Positions 53,021-64,000 of a DNA stretch of 64,000 bases are shown piece by piece. The notes beneath the pieces were generated by a model, which saw nothing but the letters and a program-made list of their open reading frames with translations, was not told the origin of the DNA and searched no databases. How positions within the stretch are numbered: position 1 is the first letter of the stretch; each line of letters begins with the position of its first letter. The DNA comes from Lysobacterales bacterium (GTDB lineage: Bacteria > Pseudomonadota > Gammaproteobacteria > Xanthomonadales > Wenzhouxiangellaceae): NCBI GenBank assembly GCA_002722315.1, contig PBLG01000022.1, positions 1-64,000 of the forward strand, written 5' to 3'. Both the position numbers and the translations under genes were made by a program.

Positions 53021-54358
53021 ATGCCCGGCAAGCTTTACATCAAGACCCACGGTTGCCAGATGAACGAGTACGACTCCGACCGCATGGCGGAAGTGCTCGC
53101 CGCCTCGCACGGGCTGGAGCTGACCGACGACGCGTCCGACGCGGACGTGATCCTGGTCAATACCTGTTCGATACGCGAAAAAGCCCAGGAAAAAGTGTTC
53201 TCGCAGCTCGGCCAGTGGCGGCCGCTGAAGCAGGCGCGACCGGACGTGGTCATCGGCGTGGCCGGCTGCGTGGCCAGCCAGGAAGGCGAGGGCATCCTGA
53301 AGCGGGCACCGTACGTCGACCTGGTGTTCGGGCCCCAGACCATCCACCGGTTACCGAAAATGCTCGACAGCGTGCGCGAGTCGGGCAAGGCCTCCGTGGA
53401 CACGAGCTTCCCGGAAGTCGAGAAGTTCGATCATCTGCCGCCGCCGGGCGCGCGCGGACCCAGCGCGTTCGTCTCGATCATGGAGGGCTGCTCGAAATAC
53501 TGCAGCTTCTGCGTCGTGCCGTATACGCGCGGCGAGGAAGTCAGCCGGCCGCTGGACGACGTGATCGCCGAGATCGCCGGGCTGGAAGCCCAGGGTGTGC
53601 GCGAGGTCAATCTGCTGGGCCAGAACGTCAATGCCTACCGCGGGCCGATGCACGACGGTGAAACGGCCGACCTGGCGATGCTGATCCGGTACGTTGCGGC
53701 GTTCGACGGCATCGAACGCATCCGCTTCACCACCTCGCACCCGGTGGAGTTCTCCGATCGCCTGATCGAGGCCTACGCCGACACGCCGAAGCTCGCCAAC
53801 TACCTGCACCTGCCGGTGCAGTCCGGCTCCGACCGGGTGCTGGCGTTGATGAAGCGCGGCCACACCGTGCTGGAATACAAGGACCGGATTCGCCGACTGC
53901 GCCAGGCGCGGCCCGACATTTCGCTGTCGTCGGACTTCATCGTCGGTTTTCCGGGCGAGACCCAGGGCGACTTCGAACAGACCATGAAGCTGATCCGCGA
54001 CCTGAATTTCGACCAGAGCTTCAGCTTCATCTACTCCGCTCGCCCGGGCACGCCGGCGGCCAGCCTGCCGGACAACGTGCCGATGGAAGAGAAAAAGGCC
54101 CGGCTCAAGGAGCTCCAGGCCCAGCTCAACCAGCAGGCGGCTGCCATCTCCCATGCGATGGTGGGGACTACCGAACGCGTGCTGGTCGAAGGCACCAGCC
54201 GCAAGGACGCAAGCGAGCTGGCCGGGCGCACCGAGAATAACCGGGTGGTCAACTTCCCCGGACCGGAGTCATTGATCGGAAACTTCGCCGATATCCAGAT
54301 CACCGCGGCCATGGCCAATTCGCTGCGCGGTCGAATCCCCGCGCGCGAGGTGGCCTGA
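53021..54358 (+). CDS. miaB: tRNA-2-methylthio-N6-dimethylallyladenosine synthase MiaB
   Basis: Radical-SAM methylthiotransferase (445 residues) that turns i6A37 into ms2i6A37 in tRNAs. The auxiliary cluster cysteines are C12, C49 and C83; the radical SAM C-x3-C-x2-C is C157, C161, C164 in [10 protein letters not shown]. The TRAM domain ends the protein. The ATG at 53021 fits the family start; an in-frame TTG at 53000 opens the frame. It heads the miaB-ybeZ-ybeY-ybeX cluster. Confidence 0.95.
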   Translation: MPGKLYIKTHGCQMNEYDSDRMAEVLAASHGLELTDDASDADVILVNTCSIREKAQEKVFSQLGQWRPLKQARPDVVIGVAGCVASQEGEGILKRAPYVDLVFGPQTIHRLPKMLDSVRESGKASVDTSFPEVEKFDHLPPPGARGPSAFVSIMEGCSKYCSFCVVPYTRGEEVSRPLDDVIAEIAGLEAQGVREVNLLGQNVNAYRGPMHDGETADLAMLIRYVAAFDGIERIRFTTSHPVEFSDRLIEAYADTPKLANYLHLPVQSGSDRVLALMKRGHTVLEYKDRIRRLRQARPDISLSSDFIVGFPGETQGDFEQTMKLIRDLNFDQSFSFIYSARPGTPAASLPDNVPMEEKKARLKELQAQLNQQAAAISHAMVGTTERVLVEGTSRKDASELAGRTENNRVVNFPGPESLIGNFADIQITAAMANSLRGRIPAREVA

Positions 54359-54362
54359 CGCC

Positions 54363-55340
54363 ATGAGCCAGGCACCATCACCCGTGACCATCGAGCTCGA
54401 ACCGGCCGACAACCAGCGGCTGGCCAACCTGTGCGGGCCTTTCGACGAGCACCTGAGGCTGATCGAGAAGCGTCTCGGCGTGGATATCAATTCTCGCGGC
54501 AACATCTTCGCGATCGAGGGCGACCCCGAAGCCACAAGCGCGGCCCGTCGGGTCATAAGAAAGCTGTTTCGCCAGACCGAGCGCGAGGTGCTGACCTCGG
54601 CCCTGGTCAATCTCAGCCTGCAGGCTTCCGGGCTGGACGAGCCCGACGACGACCAGGCCGACGTCGGCATACGGACCCGCAGGGGCCTGATTCGCGCGCG
54701 TGGGCCGAACCAGCGCCGCTACCTGGAACGCATTTCCAGGGACGACGTCAACTTCGGCGTCGGTCCGGCCGGCACCGGCAAGACCTTCCTCGCGGTGGCC
54801 TGCGCGGTCGACGCGCTGGAAACCGATCGGGTCCAGCGAATCGTGCTGGTTCGCCCGGCGGTGGAGGCCGGCGAACGGCTGGGCTTCCTGCCCGGCGACC
54901 TGGCGCAGAAGGTCGATCCCTATCTCCGGCCGCTCTACGACGCGCTTTACGAGATGATGGGCTTCGAGAAGGTGGGGCGACTGATAGAGCGCAACGTCAT
55001 CGAGGTCGCCCCGCTGGCCTACATGCGCGGACGCACGCTCAACGACGCCTACGTGATCCTCGACGAGGCGCAGAACACCACGCCGGAGCAGATGAAGATG
55101 TTCCTGACCCGGATCGGCTTCGGCTCCAAGGCCGTGATCACCGGCGACCTGACCCAGATCGATCTGCCGCCGAAGTCGTTGTCCGGGCTCAAGCAGGCGA
55201 TCGGACTGCTGCGGGATGTCGAAGGTGTGGGCCTGACGTTCTTCGACGCACGCGACGTGGTCCGGCATCCGATTGTCCGGCGCATCGTCGAGGCGTATGA
55301 TCGGGCTTCCGAAAACGAATCACCGGATCATCATGCTTGA
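54363..55340 (+). CDS. ybeZ: PhoH-like P-loop ATPase (YbeZ)
   Basis: 325-residue PhoH-family ATPase/RNA helicase. The P-loop G-P-A-G-T-G-K-T is at 134-141, and the D-E-A-Q-N motif (L-D-E-A-Q-N-T-T) follows. An N-terminal KH-like domain covers ~1-100. It works with YbeY in rRNA maturation and RNA quality control. The gene lies 5 bases after miaB. The inverted-repeat element (55337-55525) starts at its stop. Confidence 0.93.
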   Translation: MSQAPSPVTIELEPADNQRLANLCGPFDEHLRLIEKRLGVDINSRGNIFAIEGDPEATSAARRVIRKLFRQTEREVLTSALVNLSLQASGLDEPDDDQADVGIRTRRGLIRARGPNQRRYLERISRDDVNFGVGPAGTGKTFLAVACAVDALETDRVQRIVLVRPAVEAGERLGFLPGDLAQKVDPYLRPLYDALYEMMGFEKVGRLIERNVIEVAPLAYMRGRTLNDAYVILDEAQNTTPEQMKMFLTRIGFGSKAVITGDLTQIDLPPKSLSGLKQAIGLLRDVEGVGLTFFDARDVVRHPIVRRIVEAYDRASENESPDHHA

Positions 55341-55525
55341 GCCCCCATTCTCCACCACCCGCTCTACTGCGGCGCCGTCAGCACCCGCATCTGCGACGTT
55401 TCACTCGGTCGCGTGTCCTCACCGTACAGGCGAGTACGCCTCCGGCCCGCTTGGTCGCGAAACGCCCCAGCTACGGGCCCTGCCGGCGCCTCGCGACGAA
55501 CGGGTGGTGAAGAATGGGGGTTGAA
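55337..55525. repeat. Palindromic element between ybeZ and ybeY
   Basis: Arms 55342-55361 (CCCCCATTCTCCACCACCCG) and 55501-55520 pair at 19 of 20, with flanks extending the match; GGCG-AGTA-CGCC forms a hairpin at the centre (55428-55441). The left arm starts 2 bases after the ybeZ stop and the right arm spans the ybeY start codon. The ~190-base nested palindrome breaks a usually tight gene junction. Confidence 0.75.
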
Positions 55526-55987
55526 ATCCAACGCCAGCTCGAGCTGGACGGTATTCCCGACGACCAGGCCCTTGCGCGCTGCGCCGAAGCCGCCATGGAC
55601 GACCCTTCGCGGTCCGAGGTCTGCATCCGCATCGTCGACGAGGCCGAGGGCCGGGCGCTGAACCTGCAGTGGCGCGGCAAGGATTACGCGACCAACGTGC
55701 TGAGTTTTCCGGGCAGCGTTCCGCCCGGTGTGCCGGCCGGCGAGGTGCCCGAACTGATGGGCGACATCGTGCTTTGCGCGCCGGTGGTGGCTCGCGAGGC
55801 GCAGGCGCAGGACAAGCCCGCGGCGCATCACTGGGCGCACCTGATCGTTCACGGGGTCTTGCACTTGCAGGGCTTCGACCATATTGAACAGCCATCGGCG
55901 TCGCTGATGGAGCAGCGCGAGCGCGAAATCCTGGCCGGCCTGGAGATTTCCGATCCGTACAGCGATGATGCCCACGGCACCGCCTGA
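55514..55987 (+). CDS. ybeY: Endoribonuclease YbeY
   Basis: 157-residue zinc endoribonuclease needed for 16S rRNA maturation and 70S quality control. The metal site H113-G-V-L-H117-L-Q-G-F-D-H123 is intact. The start ATG (55514) lies in the right arm of the palindrome (A-G-A-A-T-G-G-G-G-G context) and no other start is plausible, so insertion of the element probably created or replaced the 5' end. There is no clear Shine-Dalgarno beyond GGTGGTGA. Confidence 0.93.
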   Translation: MGVEIQRQLELDGIPDDQALARCAEAAMDDPSRSEVCIRIVDEAEGRALNLQWRGKDYATNVLSFPGSVPPGVPAGEVPELMGDIVLCAPVVAREAQAQDKPAAHHWAHLIVHGVLHLQGFDHIEQPSASLMEQREREILAGLEISDPYSDDAHGTA

Positions 55988-56010
55988 TTTTTCCGTAACC
56001 ATGATTGGCA

Positions 56011-56874
56011 ATGAACGAAGACCCTAATAGTACGAACGGCTCCGGCGGCAAGACCTGGCTGGAAAGGCTTGGACGCATTTTCGGGGCAGACCCCCGGAGC
56101 CGGGAAGATCTGCTGGACCTGTTGCGCGAAGCGTCCGAGAGGGGGCTGATCGAGGCCGAGACGCTCAAGATGATCGAAGGCGCGCTGGAGGTCGACGAGC
56201 TCCAGGTGCGCGACGCGATGATCCCGCGCTCGCAGATGGTCGTGATCCACAAGGGCGACACCCTGGACGAAGTCCTGGCCATGATCATCGAGTCGGGACA
56301 TTCCCGGTTTCCCGTGGTCGGCGAGGACAAGGACGAGATCCAGGGCATTCTGCTGGCCAAGGACCTGCTGCAGCTTGTGGCGCGGGAAAATACCGATCTC
56401 AAGCTGGCCGATCTGGTCCGCGAGCCGGTCATCATTCCCGAGTCCAAGCGCCTGAACGTGCTGCTCAACGAGTTCCGCGTCAACAAGAACCACATGGCCA
56501 TTGTCGTGGACGAGTACGGCGGGGTCGCCGGCCTGATCACCATCGAGGACGTGCTGGAGGAAATCGTCGGGGACATCGACGACGAGCACGACGCGGAGAC
56601 GGTGGAAGATATCCAGGCGCTGGGCGAGGACCACTTTCTGGTCCAGGCATTGACCCCCATAGACGACTTCAACGAGTCCTTCGGCTCCGACTTCAGCGAC
56701 GAGGAATTCGACACCATAGGCGGCCTGGTCGTTTCCGAGTTCGGCTACGTGCCCGAGGTGGACGAGATCGTCGAGCTTGGTGGCTGGCGATTCGAGGTCA
56801 CTGCCGCCGACGACCGGCGCTTGCACGCGATGCGCGTGGGCCCTGCCGAGGCGTCCGAGACCGCCGAAGCCTGA
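56011..56874 (+). CDS. ybeX: CorC/HlyC-type transporter-associated CBS protein (YbeX)
   Basis: 287-residue CorC-family protein with two CBS domains (R-D-A-M-I-P-R-S-Q-M-V-V-I and a second around M-A-I-V-V-D-E-Y-G-G-V-A-G-L-I) and the C-terminal transporter-associated domain (F-D-T-I-G-G-L-V). It is linked to magnesium/cobalt efflux and ribosome-related functions in YbeX. The ATG at 56011 is chosen over TTG at 56005. The lnt gene that normally follows is absent here. Confidence 0.92.
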   Translation: MNEDPNSTNGSGGKTWLERLGRIFGADPRSREDLLDLLREASERGLIEAETLKMIEGALEVDELQVRDAMIPRSQMVVIHKGDTLDEVLAMIIESGHSRFPVVGEDKDEIQGILLAKDLLQLVARENTDLKLADLVREPVIIPESKRLNVLLNEFRVNKNHMAIVVDEYGGVAGLITIEDVLEEIVGDIDDEHDAETVEDIQALGEDHFLVQALTPIDDFNESFGSDFSDEEFDTIGGLVVSEFGYVPEVDEIVELGGWRFEVTAADDRRLHAMRVGPAEASETAEA

Positions 56875-56924
56875 GCAGATCCGGTCGGGCCTGCCGGCCG
56901 CCCGGTTTGCCGATGTCCCAAAAA

Positions 56925-56940
56925 TGTGATATACCTCACG
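56925..56940 (+). promoter_or_regulatory. CRP-like binding site
   Basis: TGTGA-TATACC-TCACG (56925-56940) differs from the symmetrical CRP consensus TGTGA-N6-TCACA by one base. It lies 61 bases before the ATG of the secreted protein gene at 57001. It is a candidate site for a CRP/Clp-type regulator; no such gene is in the window. Confidence 0.5.
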
Positions 56941-57000
56941 TCGAGACAGCATTGTGTGCTCGCTGTCGCTTTTTTTGGGAGTCAATCAGGGAATCACACC

Positions 57001-57756
57001 ATGAAATTCAACAAGTTTTTACTGGCGCTGGGCGCCGGCGCAATGCTCAGTGCGGGCGCAGTCCTGGCCCAGGACGAAGACGAAAGCTACATCCTCGAAA
57101 TGACCGAGGTCGGGATCAAGCTCGGACACACGGCCAAGTTCCGCGAGGCAGTGAAGCCCTACAACGCGTGCATTGCCGAGAACGATTCGGACGCGGACTG
57201 GAGCGCGTGGCGCAACGTCGGCGGCGACGGCACCACCTACTGGTTCGTTTCGACCATGGCCAACTGGGCCGAAATGGATGAACCCAACCAGGCCGGTGAG
57301 ACCTGCTGGCCCGAGCACATGGACAGCATCATGGCTCACGTCGACTCGATTTCGACCAGCTTCGCCCGACCGATGGCGGCCTGGAGCGGCGACGCCGAGG
57401 ACTACGATGTGGTCCGCCTGCACCAGTTCCGAGTCGATGATGGAGAACTTTTCCGGGAAACCGTCGGCGCGATCACATCGATCCTGAAGGAAGCCGAGCA
57501 CGAGCACCTGGGTTCCTGGTACGACATGATCGGCAACAGCAGCAACGAGCCGGACTATTTCGTAGTATCGCACTACGACAATTTCGCAGCGATGGACGAG
57601 GACCGCGCCGGTCCCTACAGCGTCGTGAGCGAGCACGCAGGCGAAGAGCGGGCGGACGAACTGTGGGAACAGTTCGGCGATGCGCTGCACGACGACTGGG
57701 AATACTTCCACCTCATGCTTCGTCGCGACGCCGAGTTGAGCCACAGCGGCGACTGA
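57001..57756 (+). CDS. Secreted ABM-like two-repeat protein
   Basis: 251-residue protein with a signal peptide (L-L-A-L-G-A-G-A-M-L-S-A-G-A-V-L-A-Q). The body holds two similar halves (E-V-G-I-K-L-G-H-T-A-K-F and V-V-R-L-H-Q-F-R-V-D-D-G, each followed by a W-rich beta-strand pattern), as in antibiotic-biosynthesis-monooxygenase-like ferredoxin-fold proteins. The function is unknown. It has a strong upstream CRP-like site and a clean terminator, so it forms its own transcription unit. The ATG at 57001 is chosen by the signal peptide; the frame extends to 56926. Confidence 0.7.
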   Translation: MKFNKFLLALGAGAMLSAGAVLAQDEDESYILEMTEVGIKLGHTAKFREAVKPYNACIAENDSDADWSAWRNVGGDGTTYWFVSTMANWAEMDEPNQAGETCWPEHMDSIMAHVDSISTSFARPMAAWSGDAEDYDVVRLHQFRVDDGELFRETVGAITSILKEAEHEHLGSWYDMIGNSSNEPDYFVVSHYDNFAAMDEDRAGPYSVVSEHAGEERADELWEQFGDALHDDWEYFHLMLRRDAELSHSGD

Positions 57757-57783
57757 AAAACAAGTCAATCGCAGGGCCGCGAG

Positions 57784-57821
57784 CGGCCGGTCCGGCGCCA
57801 TGCCGGGTCGGCCGTTTTTTT
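57784..57821 (+). terminator. Rho-independent terminator after the secreted ABM-like gene
   Basis: CGGCCG (57784-57789) pairs with CGGCCG (57809-57814), and CCGGC (57792-57796) with GCCGG (57802-57806), around GCCAT. A seven-T run (57815-57821) follows. Confidence 0.88.
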
Positions 57822-57828
57822 GAAACCC

Positions 57829-57973
57829 GGCCACGGATCTACGCGGATGGTCGCGAATTTAAAGGCTGCAGAACCGGCGCGCAGCCGAGTCTCGGCTGAT
57901 TAACGTTCTCGTTGGCAAGGCGCTGGCCAGACGATTTCCTTATCCGTGTTCATCCGCGCAAAATCCGCGGCCA
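57829..57973. repeat. Inverted repeat of the CACGGAT/CGCGGAT type
   Basis: CCACGGATCTACGCGGATGG (57830-57849) is repeated in inverted, diverged form at 57938-57973 (ATCCGTGTTCATCCGCG). From memory this 'CACGGAT...CGCGGAT' type is another dispersed intergenic repeat. It lies between the terminator and the convergent gcvP end. Confidence 0.6.
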
Positions 57974-57989
57974 GCCTTGCCGTTCGGCC

Positions 57990-60896
<2,907 letters not shown>

Positions 60897-60905
60897 GGAT
60901 GATTC

Positions 60906-61787
60906 CTAGATTTTCAGATAATGGTCTACCAGCAGGATCGCGAACAGCGCCATCAGGTAGAGAACCGAGTAATTGAACATGTCCATCGCCAGACGTTCGT
61001 TGCGGTTGTTCAGCAGGGCGATGGCGTAGCCGAGAAAGCCTGCGTTGAGTACGCAGGTGCCGGCGAGGTAGATCAGGCCGCTCATGCCGGTCAGATACGG
61101 CAGGAGCGTGATCAGGATCAATACGATGGTATAGAAAAGGATTTGCCAGCGCGTGAATTTCACGCCGTGCGTGACTGGCAGCATCGGCAGACCCACACCA
61201 GCGTACTCTTCGCGCCGGTAGATTGCCAGGGCCCAGAAGTGCGGCGGCGTCCAGGCGAAGATGATCAGGAACAGGATGAGCGCGAAGGCGTGGACCTCGC
61301 CGGTGATTGCGGCCCAGCCCAGCACCGGCGGCGCCGCACCGGCCGCGCCGCCGATCACGATGTTCTGAGACGTCGCGCGCTTGAGCCACACGGTGTAGAC
61401 CACCGCGTAGCCGATCAGGCTGAAGAAGGTCAGGACCGCCGTCAGCGGGTTGACCAGCAGCGTCAGCACCAGCATGGAAACAATGGCCAGCACCAGCGCA
61501 AATCCTACCGCCTGGCGTTCGTTCAGCACGCCGGTCGGCAGGGGGCGATGACGCGTGCGGGTCATGCGGGCATCGACGCGCCGGTCGATCACGTGATTGA
61601 GCGCGGCTGCGCTGGCTGCCGCCAGGGCAATGCCGACGCTGCCCCAGACGAATTGCCACAGCGGCAGCAGCCCCGGCGTGGACAGCGCCATGCCGACCAT
61701 GGCCGTGAACACGATGAGCGCCACCACGCGCGGCTTGCACAGGTCCAGGAACGCGGAGGCGCGCTGCTTGAGCGACGTTGTCGTCAT
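60906..61787 (-). CDS. ctaB: Protoheme IX farnesyltransferase (heme O synthase)
   Basis: 293-residue UbiA-superfamily membrane enzyme. [20 protein letters not shown] is the polyprenyl-diphosphate-binding motif, and nine helices are visible. It adds farnesyl to heme b to give heme O for cytochrome oxidase. The ATG at 61787 overlaps the ctaA stop by four bases. Confidence 0.95.
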   Translation of the reverse strand: MTTTSLKQRASAFLDLCKPRVVALIVFTAMVGMALSTPGLLPLWQFVWGSVGIALAAASAAALNHVIDRRVDARMTRTRHRPLPTGVLNERQAVGFALVLAIVSMLVLTLLVNPLTAVLTFFSLIGYAVVYTVWLKRATSQNIVIGGAAGAAPPVLGWAAITGEVHAFALILFLIIFAWTPPHFWALAIYRREEYAGVGLPMLPVTHGVKFTRWQILFYTIVLILITLLPYLTGMSGLIYLAGTCVLNAGFLGYAIALLNNRNERLAMDMFNYSVLYLMALFAILLVDHYLKI

Positions 61788-62785
61788 TCCGTGCGGCGCA
61801 GGCGCGTCTTGTCGAGCAGCATCAGGAGCACGCCCAGCAGAACGGCCGCCATGCCGTTGTGGGCGACCGCGTTGGCCAGCGGCAGCCCGCCGACGACGTT
61901 GTAGATTCCGATCGAGAGCTGCGCCAGCAGGACGATGCCGGCGATCAGGGCAAGCTTGCGCAGGTCCTCGGCACGCCACAACCGCGCCAGCAGCCAGGCC
62001 ATGACCCCGGTCACCACGACGGCCCAAAGGCGATGGACCATCTGGATTGCGGTGCGCGCAGGTTCGTCGAGCACGCCGCCTTCGTAGTCGACGCCGATGC
62101 CGCGCCAGAGGCGGAAGCCCTCGGCGAAATTCATGTCGGGCCACCATTCGCCGTGGCAGGTCGGGAAGCCGGTGCAGGCCAGCGCGGCGTAATTGGTGCT
62201 GACCCAGCCGCCCAGAGCGATCTGGATCGCGACCACCACCAGCGCGACGACCACCGCCGTATGCTGGGCTCGAGCCGGCAACGTGGGCGCGTGTGCCCGA
62301 GTACTGCTGGAGAGCGAAAGCCATAGCAGCAGCCCGAAGGTGGCCATGCCGCCCAGCAGGTGGGCCGTGACGATGGCGGGCTTGAGTAACAACGTGACGG
62401 TCCACATGCCGAGTGCCGCCTGGAATATCACCAGCCCCAGGATCACCATGGGAAGAGCGACGGGCTGGCCGGGTCGGGACCGGTTGTTCCAGGCCAGGAA
62501 CGCCAGCGCCAGGATCACCAGGCCGAGGAATCCCGCCAGGTAGCGGTGGAACATCTCGCGGAAAGCCTTGCCTGATTCGACCATGCGCACGTGGCCCCAC
62601 TCGGCGTTGGCGCGGCCGACGTGCTCGGTCGAGCTGGGCCAGGTCACCATGCCGTAGCAGCCCGGCCAGTCCGGGCAGCCCAGTCCGGCGTCGGTCAGGC
62701 GGACCCAGGCGCCGGCGACGATGACGACCAGGGTCAGCCCGGTGGCCGCCCACGCAAGGCGTTGAAAGAACTTGGATTTATTCAC
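61784..62785 (-). CDS. ctaA: Heme A synthase
   Basis: 333-residue eight-helix membrane enzyme oxidising heme O to heme [11 protein letters not shown] in loop 1 holds the cysteine pair of COX15-type CtaA, and conserved His residues appear in helices 2, 4, 6 and 8 (H-R-Y-L-A-G-F, H-L-L-G-G-M, H-R-L-W-A, H-N-G-M). It is coupled to ctaB and the Sco-like gene. Confidence 0.94.
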   Translation of the reverse strand: MNKSKFFQRLAWAATGLTLVVIVAGAWVRLTDAGLGCPDWPGCYGMVTWPSSTEHVGRANAEWGHVRMVESGKAFREMFHRYLAGFLGLVILALAFLAWNNRSRPGQPVALPMVILGLVIFQAALGMWTVTLLLKPAIVTAHLLGGMATFGLLLWLSLSSSTRAHAPTLPARAQHTAVVVALVVVAIQIALGGWVSTNYAALACTGFPTCHGEWWPDMNFAEGFRLWRGIGVDYEGGVLDEPARTAIQMVHRLWAVVVTGVMAWLLARLWRAEDLRKLALIAGIVLLAQLSIGIYNVVGGLPLANAVAHNGMAAVLLGVLLMLLDKTRLRRTE

Positions 62786-63360
62786 TGTGGCTCGCGCACT
62801 GTCCAGGTGAGAAGTCGGTCGAGATCCTTGCGCACGCCGGTCAGGTCGGCGCCAGGAGCGAAACGCTCCATTATATTTGCTTCGGGATCAACGATGTAGA
62901 AAGTCCCCGGCGCCGCGGACGGCAGTCGCTGGATCAGCGTGTTGCCCGCTTCGCCGTCGAACAGCAACCAGGTCGGATCCAGCCGTGTGATTCGTTGGTG
63001 TGTCGCGTCGTCGAGTTCCGTTGCGCTGAGCAGGACCAGCCCGGCCTGCGAGGCGCGTCTGTCCTGAGCGAGCCGAATGTTGTGCATCAGTCCGGCAGTC
63101 TCGATGCATTCGGATCCGCAGGCCGGGGGCGCTATGTAAACCAGTTGCCATCGACCGAGAAGATCGTCCAGACTTCGTGCATTGCCGCCCACGTCGCGCA
63201 GGCCGAATGCTCCCAGCGGCACAACCGGCGAGACGAGCTCACCGTGCGCCTTTTCGGGCGCCGCGCGCCAGTCGACCCACTCGGAGTGCAGCAATACCGC
63301 GACCAGCATGGGCGTGAAAAACATCGCGAACAGCGCGATCAGCGTCATCTTGCTTTTCAT
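62782..63360 (-). CDS. Sco1-like thioredoxin-fold protein
   Basis: 192-residue membrane-anchored protein. The anchor is at ~8-25, followed by a thioredoxin-like region with C81-G-S-E-C85, the C-x3-C of Sco-type copper chaperones, and a late T-F-Y-I-V-D-P-E-A-N. Sco proteins load Cu-A or act as reductases in oxidase assembly. The ATG at 63360 is preferred by the GGAAG 9 bases upstream; an ATG at 63378 has none. It overlaps ctaA by four bases. Confidence 0.8.
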   Translation of the reverse strand: MKSKMTLIALFAMFFTPMLVAVLLHSEWVDWRAAPEKAHGELVSPVVPLGAFGLRDVGGNARSLDDLLGRWQLVYIAPPACGSECIETAGLMHNIRLAQDRRASQAGLVLLSATELDDATHQRITRLDPTWLLFDGEAGNTLIQRLPSAAPGTFYIVDPEANIMERFAPGADLTGVRKDLDRLLTWTVREPQ

Positions 63361-63442
63361 GTTTGGTTGCTTCCGCATTGGTTAAGGCCGGCGCGACCCT
63401 GCCGGTTTCCGGTTTCCGGATTCCGGTCGCCCCGGCGCTTTC

Positions 63443-64000
63443 TCAGTGATGTCGCCTGCGTACCTGGCGAATGGTCAGCGCCAGCCAGATTGCGGCCACG
63501 ACAACGGCGATGGATGTCCAGGTCATGGCGTATCCGATATGCCGGTCCGGGCCGAACGTGACCACTTTCCACGGATCACCGGTGAGATGCGCAGGGTGCT
63601 CCGTATCGAGCTGTATCACGGCGGGCTGAAGCGTGTCGCCGAACAGCCGCGCCAGCTCCCCGTGATCGAAATACGTCACCAGCAGAGGCCAGCCTTCGTC
63701 GCCCGCAATATCGGCCTCGCCCAGGCGAATGCCGGTCCCGGGCGGAGTATTCAGCACACCCTGGATTTCGACGTCTCGATCGCCTTCGCTGTCAGCGGGC
63801 GACCATCCAGATACGCCGGGGTCGGGCAATTGCGCGCTCCGGGCAGGCCAGCCGGCCCAGCCGCGATTGACCAGGAACAGTCGACCTTCCGGCGTTCGAA
63901 ACGGCGTCAGAACATGGACTCCGGTTCGTTGATCCCTGATCCTGTTGTCGATCAGTATCTGGCGGCTGGCATCCCAGATTCCAACCCCCGTGACCGGCTG
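63443..64000 (-). CDS. SURF1-family cytochrome oxidase assembly protein (partial)
   Basis: Partial; continues past the window end. The visible part holds I-D-N-R-I-R-D-Q-R-T-G-V-H-V-L-T-P-F, then L-F-L-V-N-R-G-W-A-G-W, both SURF1 hallmarks, and a C-terminal membrane helix (W-T-S-I-A-V-V-V-A-A-I-W-L-A-L). SURF1 helps insert heme A into subunit I. The frame is open to base 64000. The cluster SURF1, Sco-like, CtaA, CtaB is the usual oxidase-assembly group. Confidence 0.88.
   Translation of the reverse strand, partial: QPVTGVGIWDASRQILIDNRIRDQRTGVHVLTPFRTPEGRLFLVNRGWAGWPARSAQLPDPGVSGWSPADSEGDRDVEIQGVLNTPPGTGIRLGEADIAGDEGWPLLVTYFDHGELARLFGDTLQPAVIQLDTEHPAHLTGDPWKVVTFGPDRHIGYAMTWTSIAVVVAAIWLALTIRQVRRRHH

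Overview
The window is GC-rich, densely coded chromosome from a gammaproteobacterium. The evidence is synteny typical of that class: yoaA-tsaB, surE-pcm-yqaA-nlpD, rlmE-ftsH, petABC-sspA-sspB, miaB-ybeZ-ybeY-ybeX and a heme A/cytochrome oxidase assembly cluster. Secreted proteins ending in an (I/L)F-x-D-(G/S)-(F/Y)-E tail, a DUF222-HNH gene and the intergenic repeat types suggest a lineage near Xanthomonadales/Wenzhouxiangellaceae. That placement is inference from memory of the families, not a computed phylogeny.

Layout. 1-9.3 kb holds a partial upstream gene, a TPR lipoprotein, YoaA helicase, TsaB, DUF3301 and Smr proteins, SurE-Pcm-DedA-NlpD, an Mth938-like protein, YhbY and RlmE. 9.4-17.3 kb holds FtsH, an unusual membrane-anchored HExxH protein, SspB/SspA, the cytochrome bc1 complex and a DegS-type protease. 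17.3-27.7 kb holds Dcd, the Fe-S carrier ApbC/Mrp, DUF502, a PspB-like small protein, an M14-type deacylase, a Gld-type ABC exporter cluster with a DUF4340 protein, and a CPBP protease with its TetR regulator.

27.7-35.1 kb is an accessory island of visibly lower GC. It carries an FG-GAP/integrin-like secreted protein, an orphan membrane-anchored protein, a DUF222-HNH nuclease, and a three-cassette array with recognisable attC recombination sites but no integrase in the window (a CALIN, cluster of attC sites lacking an integron-integrase). The cassettes encode a small membrane protein, a HEPN-domain protein with an intact R-x5-H motif, and a protein with a PD-(D/E)xK-like D...ExT motif. Inverted copies of a 9-nt-period repeat lie on both sides of this island. 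It is the strongest candidate for an undescribed system.

35.1-47.4 kb returns to core genes: YigZ, XseA, a MATE exporter, a glycosyltransferase with an LpxH-like phosphatase, an amidohydrolase, a GNAT-nitrilase fusion, an enoyl-CoA hydratase, a Tyr/Gly/His/Arg-rich secreted protein and ParE. 47.4-57.9 kb holds an FmdB zinc ribbon, an SDR lacking its usual catalytic residues, a HIT protein, a collagen-like/tail-fibre-like secreted protein with a small partner, MiaB-PhoH-YbeY-CorC, and a secreted protein behind a CRP-like site. 58-64 kb holds GcvP, then CtaB, CtaA, a Sco-like protein and SURF1, the last cut by the window end.

A second theme is intergenic architecture. Many gaps are filled by nested palindromes or REP-like pairs, several starting at or within a few bases of a stop codon: 3809-3915, 17331-17578, 43941-44163, 47431-47845, 49388-49531, 55337-55525 and 57829-57973. 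Two share one composite design of heptamer array, inverted REP pair and inverted heptamer array. No rRNA, tRNA, CRISPR array, prophage or intact transposase was seen.
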